From NCBI GenBank assembly GCA_947446595.1, contig CANFGS010000006.1:1-64000 (forward strand): a stretch of DNA of 64,000 bases, in the 5' to 3' direction. This DNA is from Neisseriaceae bacterium. GTDB lineage: Bacteria; Pseudomonadota; Gammaproteobacteria; Burkholderiales; UBA11063. The first letter of the stretch is position 1. The number at the start of each line of letters is the position of its first letter. The position numbers and the translations under genes are program-made. The notes under the pieces were generated by a model that was not told where the DNA came from, searched no databases, and worked only from the letters and a program-made list of their open reading frames with translations. Below, piece after piece: positions 55,960-64,000 of the stretch.

Positions 55960-56625
55960 ATGAGCGACTTTAGAAAAGCAATCAACTGGGTAAAAACCCG
56001 TTCCCTTATATTAGCTGGTTTTATTAAAAATGCCAAGTTTAATAATGATGGCAATCCAAGTGTTACCACTGATGTAAATAACATCACGGTTATTGGTAAT
56101 AATCGGCAAAACGTGGCTTGTGTATTTCCATATGGCTATTTTAGTGTACCCAAAGATGGTGTCAATGCAGTAATGCTTAATACTGGGGATACTGGTAGCA
56201 ATCCATTAGTTCTCGGTGTATTGGTTGGCTTTGATAATTTACCCTATACGCCTAAACCAGGCGAAGGTGGATTATTTAGCGATAACTGGCTACTGGTACA
56301 ACAAAATGATGCTATTCGAGCTTACAAGATTGATGATGCTGAGTATTCTGCAACGTTATCCAGTGGAGAATGGTTAGGTAAGTATTTGACCGATATTTTA
56401 AATCGTTTGGATGCGATTGATGAATATTTGAATACTCATACCCACACTGGGGTGCAAACTGGCACTGGTATATCTGGAATTGCTAATCCAATTACACCTG
56501 ATCCGAACATAGATAAAGATAAAACCTCAATTAGTAATGAAGAGTATTTGCTTAATGATAATGCTAAACCAATTAGTACAGCACTTTCTCGTGAATTTGA
56601 TATTGATGCAGTAGTGGATTATTAG
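55960..56625 (+). CDS. Baseplate central spike protein (Mu gp45/P2 gpV-like)
   Basis: 221 aa. Membrane-piercing spike: N-terminal OB-like domain (VACVFPYGYFSVPKDGVNAV), then repeats, and THTHTGVQTGTG, a His-x-His segment like the metal-binding tip of such spikes. The C-terminal 50 residues are extra and acidic, which is unusual beyond the tip. Confidence 0.8.
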   Translation: MSDFRKAINWVKTRSLILAGFIKNAKFNNDGNPSVTTDVNNITVIGNNRQNVACVFPYGYFSVPKDGVNAVMLNTGDTGSNPLVLGVLVGFDNLPYTPKPGEGGLFSDNWLLVQQNDAIRAYKIDDAEYSATLSSGEWLGKYLTDILNRLDAIDEYLNTHTHTGVQTGTGISGIANPITPDPNIDKDKTSISNEEYLLNDNAKPISTALSREFDIDAVVDY

Positions 56626-56626
56626 A

Positions 56627-57004
56627 ATGTATTACAACACCAGTATTTACCTTGATCCAGAGACTAAAGATTATGTTAATTTGAATGGGCAAATTGAGAA
56701 TAAAAACCAAGTGGTAACTGAGATTTATTTACGGCTAACCATACCACAAAAAAAGTACATGTATGCTAAAGACCCAACTATTGGTAGCTTGTTGTATAGC
56801 TTGAGTAACCAACGTGGTACGGTAAATAAAACCCAGTTGGCACAGATTGTAGCTAATGCTCTAAAACCAATGGTAGAGCAAAGAAAAATTACCATTCAAG
56901 AAATAAACATACCTCGCTTAGTATTGGGCAATATTTCTATTGAAATTAATTGCACCGACGTAAGCGGTGAGCAGATTCATTTTGTATTAAATGCGGTTAT
57001 ATAG
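56627..57004 (+). CDS. Baseplate wedge protein (Mu gp46/T4 gp25-like)
   Basis: 125 aa. Sits between spike and gp47-like genes as in Mu. IPQKKYMYAKDPTIGSLLYSL and VEQRKITIQEINIP correspond to the short wedge family. One base after the spike gene stop. Confidence 0.75.
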   Translation: MYYNTSIYLDPETKDYVNLNGQIENKNQVVTEIYLRLTIPQKKYMYAKDPTIGSLLYSLSNQRGTVNKTQLAQIVANALKPMVEQRKITIQEINIPRLVLGNISIEINCTDVSGEQIHFVLNAVI

Positions 57005-57018
57005 TTTGAGATTATTTG

Positions 57019-58242
57019 ATGAAAACACAACAGCAATACTACCAACAATATGTCAATTTTGTAAAAGCACTTAATCCTGTTGCTGTGCCAGATGCAGCAG
57101 CAACTGATTGGTGGGTTAAAGCTAATAGTATTGGTGCTATTGCTAGTGGTATTGACCAAGATATTTACACCTTCAGGCAAAACATCTTTCCGCAGTACGC
57201 TAGTGGTAACGCTCTGGACAAGTTTTTAGCATCATATAATTTACAACCACGTAGTGCGGGAGTTCCTGCAACTGGTTATTGTAGTTTGCCGACAGTCCAA
57301 GCACAAGATGTAACATTGCCTGCTAATACTCAGTTAAGTATTTCTAATAACCAATATTTTATTCAGCAAACTACCACCATTAAGGTGGGAACATTGGGGC
57401 AAATTCCAATCCAAAGTGCTAATACTGGTTCAGGTCAACAATTAGCTAATGGTACAGAATTAAAACTAACTAACCCAGTTGGCAATATTGATAAATTAGT
57501 CGTATTAAGTATGAATGATGGATCTGGTAGTGAGAGCGATCCAAACGTCAGGTATAGAATTTTACAAGCAATTCAAAACCCAAAACTTGGCGGAACTAAG
57601 CAGGATTACATTACTTGGGCAACCTCACAACCCAATATAACTGCTGCTTACATTGTAGCTAATATTTTGCAAACTGGTATTTTATCGGTGTTTGTATTAT
57701 CAGGTACGAATGACCCAGATGTAATTTTAGCTAAACCAGATATTATTTATAACCGCACCACCACTAAGCCAGATATGCAAACTGCACAAAATTACATTGA
57801 GACTCAACGCCCAATTAATGATAATGCTTTGGTATCCACCACTGACACACAAGTTTATGATAATGCCAATACTATCAACGTTGGTGTGATCTTAATTCAA
57901 AATTTAACACTTGCTACCATATTGCCTGATTTTAACAATCTGACAGTTGCTGATTTAATCAGACGTGAAGTTAGGCGAGCGTTTATTTCTAGTCCATTAT
58001 ACGGCACTTTGATTGGTAATGGTAGGTATGTGCTGCTTAGCGATGTAGTCCAATCAATAGACACTGGCTTAAGTGTTACTGGTGGGATTTATGCCCAGAT
58101 TTTAATTGACCGCAAAGTGGATTACAAAGGCACACAAAATAATATCCCCATCAATGCCACTATACAGCAAGATAATAACCTATTTTTAGTATATGACATT
58201 GAGTATATAGCAATCAACGTATATGTTTTGGACAGTATCTAA
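57019..58242 (+). CDS. Baseplate J-like protein (Mu gp47-like)
   Basis: 407 aa from ATG 57019 (a TTG one codon earlier is less likely). Main wedge protein: ATDWWVKANSIGAIASGIDQDIY, ALDKFLASYNLQP, GSESDPNVRYRILQAIQNPKLGGTK (split: RYRILQAIQNPKLGGTKQDY) and ITAAYIVANILQTG fit the family. Stop and next start share ATGG. Confidence 0.88.
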   Translation: MKTQQQYYQQYVNFVKALNPVAVPDAAATDWWVKANSIGAIASGIDQDIYTFRQNIFPQYASGNALDKFLASYNLQPRSAGVPATGYCSLPTVQAQDVTLPANTQLSISNNQYFIQQTTTIKVGTLGQIPIQSANTGSGQQLANGTELKLTNPVGNIDKLVVLSMNDGSGSESDPNVRYRILQAIQNPKLGGTKQDYITWATSQPNITAAYIVANILQTGILSVFVLSGTNDPDVILAKPDIIYNRTTTKPDMQTAQNYIETQRPINDNALVSTTDTQVYDNANTINVGVILIQNLTLATILPDFNNLTVADLIRREVRRAFISSPLYGTLIGNGRYVLLSDVVQSIDTGLSVTGGIYAQILIDRKVDYKGTQNNIPINATIQQDNNLFLVYDIEYIAINVYVLDSI

Positions 58243-59546
58243 TGGCTAAACTCCAGATATTTATTGATAAAACACCAATCTATAGCAAGAGTACAATTAC
58301 TTTGCGAGCTGGGTTCTTTGCTGATGATTATAGTTTAACTGACGTTACTGCAGATTGTAGCTTTGCTTTTAACTTCGGTAATGAAAATGTAACTCAAACA
58401 GACAACAACCAGTTCTTTGCCAATAAAGCTGGTGATGTTGGGATTCAGGCATTTTATAGTTTACCGCCAGAAGGTGAACAGCAATCTCCGCAGGAATATA
58501 TAGCAACAACTAGCTTTGTGATTATTGGTGAAGCCATATTGCCCAATAAAGACGATATCTATGCTTGTATTAAGCGTGAAGAACCAGATGGCGTTTATAC
58601 TCAAGTTGCAGATGTAGAAAGTTTCACTTACTTGGATAACCAGGCAGTTGCTGACATTTTTGCTAACCTGTATATAAATTTACAGATTGAAGCTAATCAG
58701 ATTTACCCAGAGGAAACTGCTGATTATACCGACTGGATAAATATGCTATTTAGTGAGGTATATATCAATACTGAACAAGGACAGATTAATAAGGTATTGC
58801 AGTTGTTGCGTAATTTGCAAATACTGGCATCCATGAATCCGTTTGATATTGCGAGTGCAATTACTAGTTACATCTATTACCGCACTAACTTGGCAATTTA
58901 TGTATTCATTCAAGAGGACAAGGTCAACTTTGATAAAGCATGGATTTTGGGCACAGACAAATCTATACTTGGCGTTAATACCTACTTGTCTGATAGTAAG
59001 ATTAATACTAATTTGGTAATCAATATATTTGATGTAGAGCACCAACTAAACGATCTATTTAGAATTGAATTAGAGAATTTTATCAGCAAAATAACTAGAG
59101 CATACTTTGGTTATACCATCGACTATAACAAAACACCAGAAGAGTTTAACCTAAATTACGATATAGGTATGACGTATAAGGGCGACCAGCGTATTATTTA
59201 TTCTTATTGCTTGAAATATAGCCAGAGTGCTTTTTATGCGGTTGTGGGGCTAATAAACCCCATACAACCTAATTATATTAAGGATATGCTAATTGCACCA
59301 CCAGATGGCACAGTAATTAATGCTCCAACTAAGTTAACTGTGACTGGTATATTTGTTGATAATGTCACTGCTGATATTACTTTGGCTTGCCAAATTACCA
59401 AAAACAATAATAATCTCAAGGTGGTTGGTGATGTACTTATTCCTAATAAAAATGGTGATTGTACACTCACTATCACTTACGGCTCTATTATCAAGCAAGT
59501 TACCTATGTTAGCGAGCTGGTGACCCAACAGTCTGGAGTATGCTAA
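58242..59546 (+). CDS. Baseplate/tail protein with flanking Ig-like domains
   Basis: 434 aa. Middle part (about 105-345) is helical and lies at the position of Mu gp48/P2 gpI. N-terminal 95 residues and C-terminal 85 residues are beta-rich, like bacterial Ig-like domains (TITLRAGFFADDYSLTDVTADC; APPDGTVINAPTKLTVTG). Ig domains on tail proteins often bind weakly to cell surfaces. Confidence 0.65.
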   Translation: MAKLQIFIDKTPIYSKSTITLRAGFFADDYSLTDVTADCSFAFNFGNENVTQTDNNQFFANKAGDVGIQAFYSLPPEGEQQSPQEYIATTSFVIIGEAILPNKDDIYACIKREEPDGVYTQVADVESFTYLDNQAVADIFANLYINLQIEANQIYPEETADYTDWINMLFSEVYINTEQGQINKVLQLLRNLQILASMNPFDIASAITSYIYYRTNLAIYVFIQEDKVNFDKAWILGTDKSILGVNTYLSDSKINTNLVINIFDVEHQLNDLFRIELENFISKITRAYFGYTIDYNKTPEEFNLNYDIGMTYKGDQRIIYSYCLKYSQSAFYAVVGLINPIQPNYIKDMLIAPPDGTVINAPTKLTVTGIFVDNVTADITLACQITKNNNNLKVVGDVLIPNKNGDCTLTITYGSIIKQVTYVSELVTQQSGVC

Positions 59547-60296
59547 ATGGCTTTTAATCAAAACTATTATTTAACTTGGGAGAACGGCGAATTAGTCACC
59601 GCTGATACTATGTCGGCATTTAGTGATGGTGTAGCTGCTCAGGTATTAGCTCTGACTAACGGAATATTGCCCGTGATTTTAAGTGGTGGTATTGTTAGTA
59701 TTAGCGGTAATGCAGCAAATGTTACTGAAGGATACTATAGAGTTGCTAATCAAACTTCTGGCGAATTAGAAATACCTGGTTATTTTTATGCACCAGCCGT
59801 AGCCAATTTGACGGTCAATAATGCTCAGTATATCGTTGCTAGAATTAGCATAACTACCATTTCACAATACACCACAGTCGTTAGTGGCTCTGTACTGGTG
59901 GTAGATACTCCAACTGCTCAAGATGTGATTTTGTATTCGTCAAATGATAATGGTGCTGGCATTACCACAATATCACGAGCTAATGATTTGCAATTGATTA
60001 TTCCAGCGATTAATAAAAGCAATCAGCTAATTGTAAATAATGCAACTGCTACATCGCTACAAATTGGCATGAATAACCAGCAGACATTGATTTTAGCAAT
60101 TGCACAGGGTGCTACAGTAACACTGCCTAATACTACAAATGGAGTGTATTCAATAATCAATAGCTCAAATGCCACTATTTACCTAGTACCTAGTGGTGGT
60201 TATACCATCTTTGGCAAAACCCAATATTTAATAACACCAGGTAGTAGCATGGAGTTAAGCCCAATTAATGTCAATAAATGCTGGGTGTTCCTATAA
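59547..60296 (+). CDS. Tail fibre-region protein
   Basis: 249 aa. N-terminus NYYLTWENGELVTADTMSAFSDG resembles baseplate-attachment segments of fibre proteins. The rest is beta-rich, Ser/Thr/Asn-rich, ending in a compact beta domain (YTIFGKTQYLITPGSSMELS). ATG directly at the previous stop. Confidence 0.6.
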   Translation: MAFNQNYYLTWENGELVTADTMSAFSDGVAAQVLALTNGILPVILSGGIVSISGNAANVTEGYYRVANQTSGELEIPGYFYAPAVANLTVNNAQYIVARISITTISQYTTVVSGSVLVVDTPTAQDVILYSSNDNGAGITTISRANDLQLIIPAINKSNQLIVNNATATSLQIGMNNQQTLILAIAQGATVTLPNTTNGVYSIINSSNATIYLVPSGGYTIFGKTQYLITPGSSMELSPINVNKCWVFL

Positions 60297-60311
60297 TCGC
60301 AAGGAGTAAAC

Positions 60312-60872
60312 ATGAGCTTTTTAAATAATCCAGATATCCAAGATGATGGACAAGGTAATGTAAATATACAAAAGCCCGATGGTAATGCTGCTAACTTGAA
60401 TATTACAGGAACAACCACTGGTGCATGGTTTAGCTTCAACAATATGCAAAATAATGGCAATACAACCGTTGTCTTTCAAAATAAAGATGGTAAAACGCCT
60501 GTTAGTATTGTTGTGACAGGTGCTGCTCAAATTTCTCAAACCCTAACCGTTACAAGTACATTTACCGCAAATGGAGCTAGTAATCTTAATGGCGCAACTG
60601 TAGTAAATGCCGCAGGAAATAGTTTACCGTTTCAAGCAGCTGGTGCGGGTGGGCAGTTTTGGTTTTACTCCAGTGGTGGACAAAATAATGGTGCGGTAAT
60701 TCGTGGACAACAAAATCAATTCGGGATTGTGTTTACAGGTACTGATCGGGTAAGAATCGAGGGAGTTGGCGGTGATAACCGAGCAGCAACATTACAAGAT
60801 ATTGCAAATGTAACGTTTATGCAAAATCCAGGTCTTATGAATGGTGAATTAGCAACTGGTTTTAATGGGTAG
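60312..60872 (+). CDS. Tail fibre-like protein
   Basis: 186 aa, Asn/Gly/Thr-rich beta-helix-like repeats (NGNTTVVFQNKDG, TFTANGASNLNGAT), the look of short trimeric fibres. AAGGAG precedes the ATG. C-terminal NRAATLQDIANVTF may be a trimer-forming helix. Confidence 0.6.
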   Translation: MSFLNNPDIQDDGQGNVNIQKPDGNAANLNITGTTTGAWFSFNNMQNNGNTTVVFQNKDGKTPVSIVVTGAAQISQTLTVTSTFTANGASNLNGATVVNAAGNSLPFQAAGAGGQFWFYSSGGQNNGAVIRGQQNQFGIVFTGTDRVRIEGVGGDNRAATLQDIANVTFMQNPGLMNGELATGFNG

Positions 60873-60878
60873 GTAATT

Positions 60879-61598
60879 ATGGCGGGTTCAATTGGTAAAA
60901 TAGCAATTTATTCGGTAAGTTTCCAACGCTTTGGTAAAACTTGCTATGCCTTATCAAAGGCAATGTGGGGTGATGCCAGAGCAGATGGCGGATATTCTCT
61001 ACCTCAATATGATGCATTGATAAACGGATTTGTTAACTATAATGCTGGGATTGGTTGCACCTATGGCTTTATGATACCATCAAACATTAGTTTTTATACC
61101 AATGGTGGTAACTTTGATATTGGGGTCTATGGTGGTAATCAGTTATGTCGTATAACTGGTGGTGCAACTGGTTTATTTAGTTACAATAATACATGGAATC
61201 AGGGAACATTATCCTCAACTCAAAAAGCATTAGCTCAAGAAAAATATTACCTTGATATTTACAATACTATGCAAAATGAGTATAAAAACTTCAAATACCT
61301 AATTCACGATGACGATAAGTTACAAAGATACTTTGTGGTATCTGATGATGGTACTGGCAACCTAATTGTTAAAAAACTAGATTTACTCAGAAAAACTGAT
61401 GAGAATTATTTAACCTATACTAACTTCAATTTACTTGCGTTGATTGATTATGCCACGAAAAATTACCCGATGCTAGATAAGCAAATAAATGAATTGCAAG
61501 AAATTGTGATGAACAACCAGAAAATTAGCGTTATTGATGCTAACCAGATTATTTATGACAATGATGTCTTCACTCAAAACTATTTGGCAAAGCAGTAA
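60879..61598 (+). CDS. Terminal tail protein, putative host-range factor
   Basis: 239 aa. N-terminal half aromatic and glycine-rich (YGFMIPSNISFYTNGGNFDIG), C-terminal half helical. Not recognised. Last late gene, just before the terminator at 61666, a place often taken by receptor-binding or fibre-assembly proteins. Confidence 0.5.
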   Translation: MAGSIGKIAIYSVSFQRFGKTCYALSKAMWGDARADGGYSLPQYDALINGFVNYNAGIGCTYGFMIPSNISFYTNGGNFDIGVYGGNQLCRITGGATGLFSYNNTWNQGTLSSTQKALAQEKYYLDIYNTMQNEYKNFKYLIHDDDKLQRYFVVSDDGTGNLIVKKLDLLRKTDENYLTYTNFNLLALIDYATKNYPMLDKQINELQEIVMNNQKISVIDANQIIYDNDVFTQNYLAKQ

Positions 61599-61665
61599 AT
61601 AATTGCGGAATATTGCAAATTTTGCACTTTATTGATTAGTAGATAAGGTATAATGGTGTTGCCAT

Positions 61666-61705
61666 AAGTCGCTAAGCCTCTTAACAATGCTCAACCCAGC
61701 GACTT
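61666..61705 (+). terminator. Terminator of the late operon
   Basis: 8-bp arms AAGTCGCT (61666-61673) and AGCGACTT (61698-61705) followed by more T residues. A TATAAT at 61649 just before it could start a short transcript of about 50 bases, but no -35 at the right distance is seen. The remainder of 61599-61836 holds no gene. Confidence 0.65.
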
Positions 61706-61786
61706 TTTTAGCTTATGCAAACTAGGTATTCTATATACAAAATCTAATCCAATAATTCACATCAAAATGATAAATGATCCTAAATA

Positions 61787-61795
61787 TGGTATAAT
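61787..61795 (+). promoter_or_regulatory. Extended -10 promoter of the Panacea operon
   Basis: TGGTATAAT (TGn plus consensus TATAAT) lies 42 bases before the ATG at 61837, after the late terminator, so the pair can be expressed independently of the lytic genes. Confidence 0.6.
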
Positions 61796-61836
61796 TATGG
61801 CAGTAAAAATTGTTTTGAGGTCAAGTAGAAAATAAA

Positions 61837-62397
61837 ATGTTTAATGAGTTTAAAGTAACCCAAATTGCAGCTTTCTTCCTTCAAAAAGAAGGCGGGGAGA
61901 TGTTTCTTTTGAAACTGATGAAGTTGCTATATTTATCAGAGAGGGAGTCTTTTGCTCGTTTTGAATGTTCAATTTCTGGGGATAAATTTTACTCTCTTCC
62001 ACACGGACCAGTTCTATCCAGAACTAAAGAGTTAATGGATGGAGAGCAAAAATCTAGTCCAAATGGTTGGAGTAGTTGGATTACTGATAAAGCCAATCAT
62101 AAACTTGGATTAAAAAAGAATAAATTAAATATTTCAATTGATAAATTTACTGAATTAAGCTCTTCTGATTTAGAGGTTATGGAGCATATTTGGGATAAAT
62201 ATGGGCATATGAATCAATGGCAAATCCGTGATTACACCCATAAACATTGTCCAGAGTGGAAAGACCCGAATGGTTCAGCATTACCAATTACTACTGAGGA
62301 CTTATTGGTTGCCGTTGGTAAAGATAAGGAACAAATTGCGCTTATTCAAGAAAGAATCAAAGAAGAAGAGTACTTGGATTCTATGTTTGGACACTAA
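61837..62397 (+). CDS. Panacea-domain (SocA-like, DUF4065) antitoxin
   Basis: 186 aa. LLKLMKLLYLSERESFARFECSISGDKFYSLPHGPVLSRTKELMDG, given in pieces KLMKLLYLSERES and SLPHGPVLS, is the hallmark of the Panacea domain, used by many toxin-antitoxin systems as the neutralising part. Three bases before the next gene, with its own promoter. It should be made in the lysogen. Confidence 0.82.
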   Translation: MFNEFKVTQIAAFFLQKEGGEMFLLKLMKLLYLSERESFARFECSISGDKFYSLPHGPVLSRTKELMDGEQKSSPNGWSSWITDKANHKLGLKKNKLNISIDKFTELSSSDLEVMEHIWDKYGHMNQWQIRDYTHKHCPEWKDPNGSALPITTEDLLVAVGKDKEQIALIQERIKEEEYLDSMFGH

Positions 62398-62400
62398 CAG

Positions 62401-62805
62401 ATGTTCATTCCATTTAAAAAAGCAACTTTATTAATACCATCTTCGCCTGATAATTTAAGAGACGTCAAACATTTATTTATAATTCTAACAAATCCTCCTA
62501 GCTCTGAAAAACAAGCGAAAGTTTTGCTTGTTAACGTGTCTACAGTCTACAACAATCATGTGTTTGATGATGCCTGTATTATTGAAACTGGTGAACATCC
62601 TTTTATAAAACGGCGAAGTTTTATTCATTACCGCTATGCTAGGATTGAAGAAGCAAGCATGCTAATTAAAAAAGTAAAAAGTGGTGAATTTATTGCTCAT
62701 GAGTCTATGAGTGATAGTTTGTGTACAAAAATCATAAATGGATTATTCAAATCAAAATTTATAGCGACTAAGTTTCAAGAATTTTATAATCAATATAAAT
62801 CTTGA
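62401..62805 (+). CDS. Putative toxin partner of the Panacea protein
   Basis: 134 aa. LFIILTNPPSSEKQAKVLLVNVS, then ETGEHPFIKRRSFIHYRYARI, suggests a small beta-barrel fold somewhat like the PemK/MazF group (strand, then VLLVNVS), but identity is weak. Coupled to the Panacea gene. Function as toxin is inferred from pairing. Confidence 0.5.
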   Translation: MFIPFKKATLLIPSSPDNLRDVKHLFIILTNPPSSEKQAKVLLVNVSTVYNNHVFDDACIIETGEHPFIKRRSFIHYRYARIEEASMLIKKVKSGEFIAHESMSDSLCTKIINGLFKSKFIATKFQEFYNQYKS

Positions 62806-62870
62806 CAACGTACGTTTCGGGTTAATGTGTGAGATGATGCGTTATAAATTCTGATGGTGAATAAAATCAC

Positions 62871-62892
62871 TTTGCCCCAAACCTGCCCCAAA
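62871..62892 (+). repeat. Integrase arm-type repeats beside attR
   Basis: TTTGCCCCAAA (62871-62881) and CCTGCCCCAAA (62882-62892), period 11, in the same orientation as the pair beside attL, 61 bases before the attR core. Confidence 0.7.
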
Positions 62893-62952
62893 TTTTTTGA
62901 AAATATAAAAATAATTAGTGTTATTAGGGAGTTGCGGTACTCGATGTGGTAA

Positions 62953-62975
62953 TTCAAATCCAGCCCCCGCAACCA
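62953..62975 (+). repeat. attR core
   Basis: 23 bases identical to the 3' end of tRNA-fMet; no tRNA upstream of it. Marks the right end of the prophage. Between it and 63142 I see only AT-rich DNA with possible promoter elements for the ATPase gene. Confidence 0.93.
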
Positions 62976-63142
62976 ATTCAATAAATTCTATAAACTTACT
63001 AAACAAAAACACATTTACAATAACATCAAATTAATTCATTAGTGCCATATTTTATATTATGTTATAATTTATAACTAGAATACAAAATTATTATCTGGTA
63101 TATACTTCAAAACTATAAATAAATTTTTAAAAAGAAAAGTAA

Positions 63143-64000
63143 ATGAGTTCTCATTTTTTGACAGATGTTAATTGCAAAAAATATAAAGGTTTCAACGACT
63201 TCCATGTTGAAAACCTTGCAAGAGTAAATTTAATTGGTGGAAAAAACAATGTTGGTAAAACAGCTTTTATGGAAGGATGTTTTATTAATGTTTCAGCAAT
63301 TAACGTTAATTCTTTTGCGTGTACATTACATAGTGTTAAATTCATGAGGGAAAATATAAATATACTAACTAATAATTTAAATTATAAACCTGTGTCTTAC
63401 CTTGAATATTTTAATGATATTGATATTGATTCAAATATAAATCAAACTTCATTTAAAATTGAAGAAAAAGATGGGCAAAAAGACTATGCTTTCAAAATTT
63501 ATAATAAGCCTATTTTAGTACCATCTATTAATTTACTGGCACCAATGCCAAATATAAATTATAATAATCAAACAATCTTACTACCTCAATTTCTTCAACC
63601 ACTTGCAAATACATCCCCTAATAAAGTTCACAATGTCATTTTTATTGATGGTTTTGGTCAATCTAATATTGAAATTGTACGCAACTTTTCTGTAGTACAG
63701 AAAATGGAGCAAGAAAAATATCTTATTGAGGCTTTGCAGGGTTTCGATGAAAAAATTGAAAGCTTTAAGGTGATTAATGAAATTCCACAATGTAAAATTA
63801 ACGGCAGATGGTTGGAGCTTACAGAGTTAGGTGATGGTACTGTGCATTTAGTGTCTATTGTCACATCACTTTTTAGTGCAAAAGATGGATATTTATTTAT
63901 TGATGAAATAGAAAATGGCGTACATTACACATATTTAAAAGAACTTTGGAAGATAATATTTACAGTTTCCAAAGAGGTCAATTGTCAAGTCTTTGCAACT
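63143..64000 (+). CDS. AAA/OLD-like ATPase (5' part)
   Basis: 286 codons open to the window end. N-terminal SMC/RecF-like ATPase half with Walker A GGKNNVGKT at residues 32-40, then a long insert, the signature-like ELGDGTVHLVSIVTSLF and Walker B DGYLFIDEIENGVHY. This is the AAA15/OLD family, frequent in defence systems such as Gabija-, PtuA- or OLD-type. Whether a TOPRIM or HNH partner follows lies outside the window. It is just beyond attR, thus in chromosomal DNA or a neighbouring element. Confidence 0.8.
   Translation, partial: MSSHFLTDVNCKKYKGFNDFHVENLARVNLIGGKNNVGKTAFMEGCFINVSAINVNSFACTLHSVKFMRENINILTNNLNYKPVSYLEYFNDIDIDSNINQTSFKIEEKDGQKDYAFKIYNKPILVPSINLLAPMPNINYNNQTILLPQFLQPLANTSPNKVHNVIFIDGFGQSNIEIVRNFSVVQKMEQEKYLIEALQGFDEKIESFKVINEIPQCKINGRWLELTELGDGTVHLVSIVTSLFSAKDGYLFIDEIENGVHYTYLKELWKIIFTVSKEVNCQVFAT

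Noticed and set aside
62790-62981. 63-codon minus-strand frame across the arm repeats and attR
   Set aside because: It spans the attachment site and the end of the putative toxin gene on the other strand, and has no binding site.

Overview
The window is AT-rich proteobacterial chromosome carrying one essentially complete prophage. The host flank (1-15,140) has a standard proteobacterial F-type ATP synthase operon (atpIBEFHAGDC), aroK, miaB, a phoH-family gene, trmL, prmB and sucCD, all with ordinary full-length products. Their sequences look betaproteobacterial. A low-GC member of the Neisseriales is a guess, not something the window proves.

Layout. Positions 1-840: a broken thioesterase fragment and aroK. 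913-1,104: a small Ala/Pro-rich lipoprotein. 1,210-8,147: atp operon, minus strand. 8,314-10,578: miaB-phoH, plus strand. 10,583-14,784: rlpA-like, trmL, prmB, sucD, sucC, minus strand. 14,922-15,140: tRNA-Ser(UGA) and tRNA-fMet(CAU), each with its own promoter. 15,118-62,975: a prophage of about 47.8 kb integrated into the 3' end of tRNA-fMet, with a 23-bp direct repeat at its two ends and 11-bp-period arm-type repeats beside both. 63,143 to the window end: the start of an AAA/OLD-like ATPase gene.

The prophage is a myovirus with Mu-like head and tail genes and a lambda-like control region. The leftward early operon runs zinc-ribbon protein, exonuclease, RecT, small HTH proteins, Xis and integrase. 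It starts at a promoter (pL) overlapping a repressor palindrome at 19,486. An S24 repressor (27,887-28,546) faces the rightward promoter (pR), which overlaps the related palindrome at 28,563. The pR transcript begins with two large back-to-back hairpins and leads into replication (initiator-like, DnaC-like, RusA, methyltransferase, SF3 helicase), packaging, head, and contractile tail and baseplate genes. Two recoding or translation signals are plain in the sequence: an A AAA AAG slippery site with an upstream GGAGG in the tail chaperone gene, and an internal in-frame start with its own ribosome binding site in the protease/scaffold gene. No lysis genes can be recognised.

Accessory cargo sits at five or more places. 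(1) Between the two operators, the position of rexAB in lambda: an acetyltransferase relic, a 410-aa nuclease-like protein and a Type I restriction-modification operon (hsdM-hsdS-phosphatase-hsdR) with a dual-specificity-phosphatase gene embedded in it, followed by an inverted relic of the integrase arm sites. (2) Two tandem paralogous small genes, 39.4-40.3 kb. (3) An antisense, translationally coupled three-gene cassette with a TIGR04255-like protein, 40.3-42.1 kb. (4) An antisense HEPN-like protein, 47.3-48.1 kb. (5) A Panacea-domain antitoxin with a putative toxin at the right end. The most likely undescribed systems are the phosphatase-containing Type I operon, the TIGR04255 trio, and the two-hairpin leader RNA.
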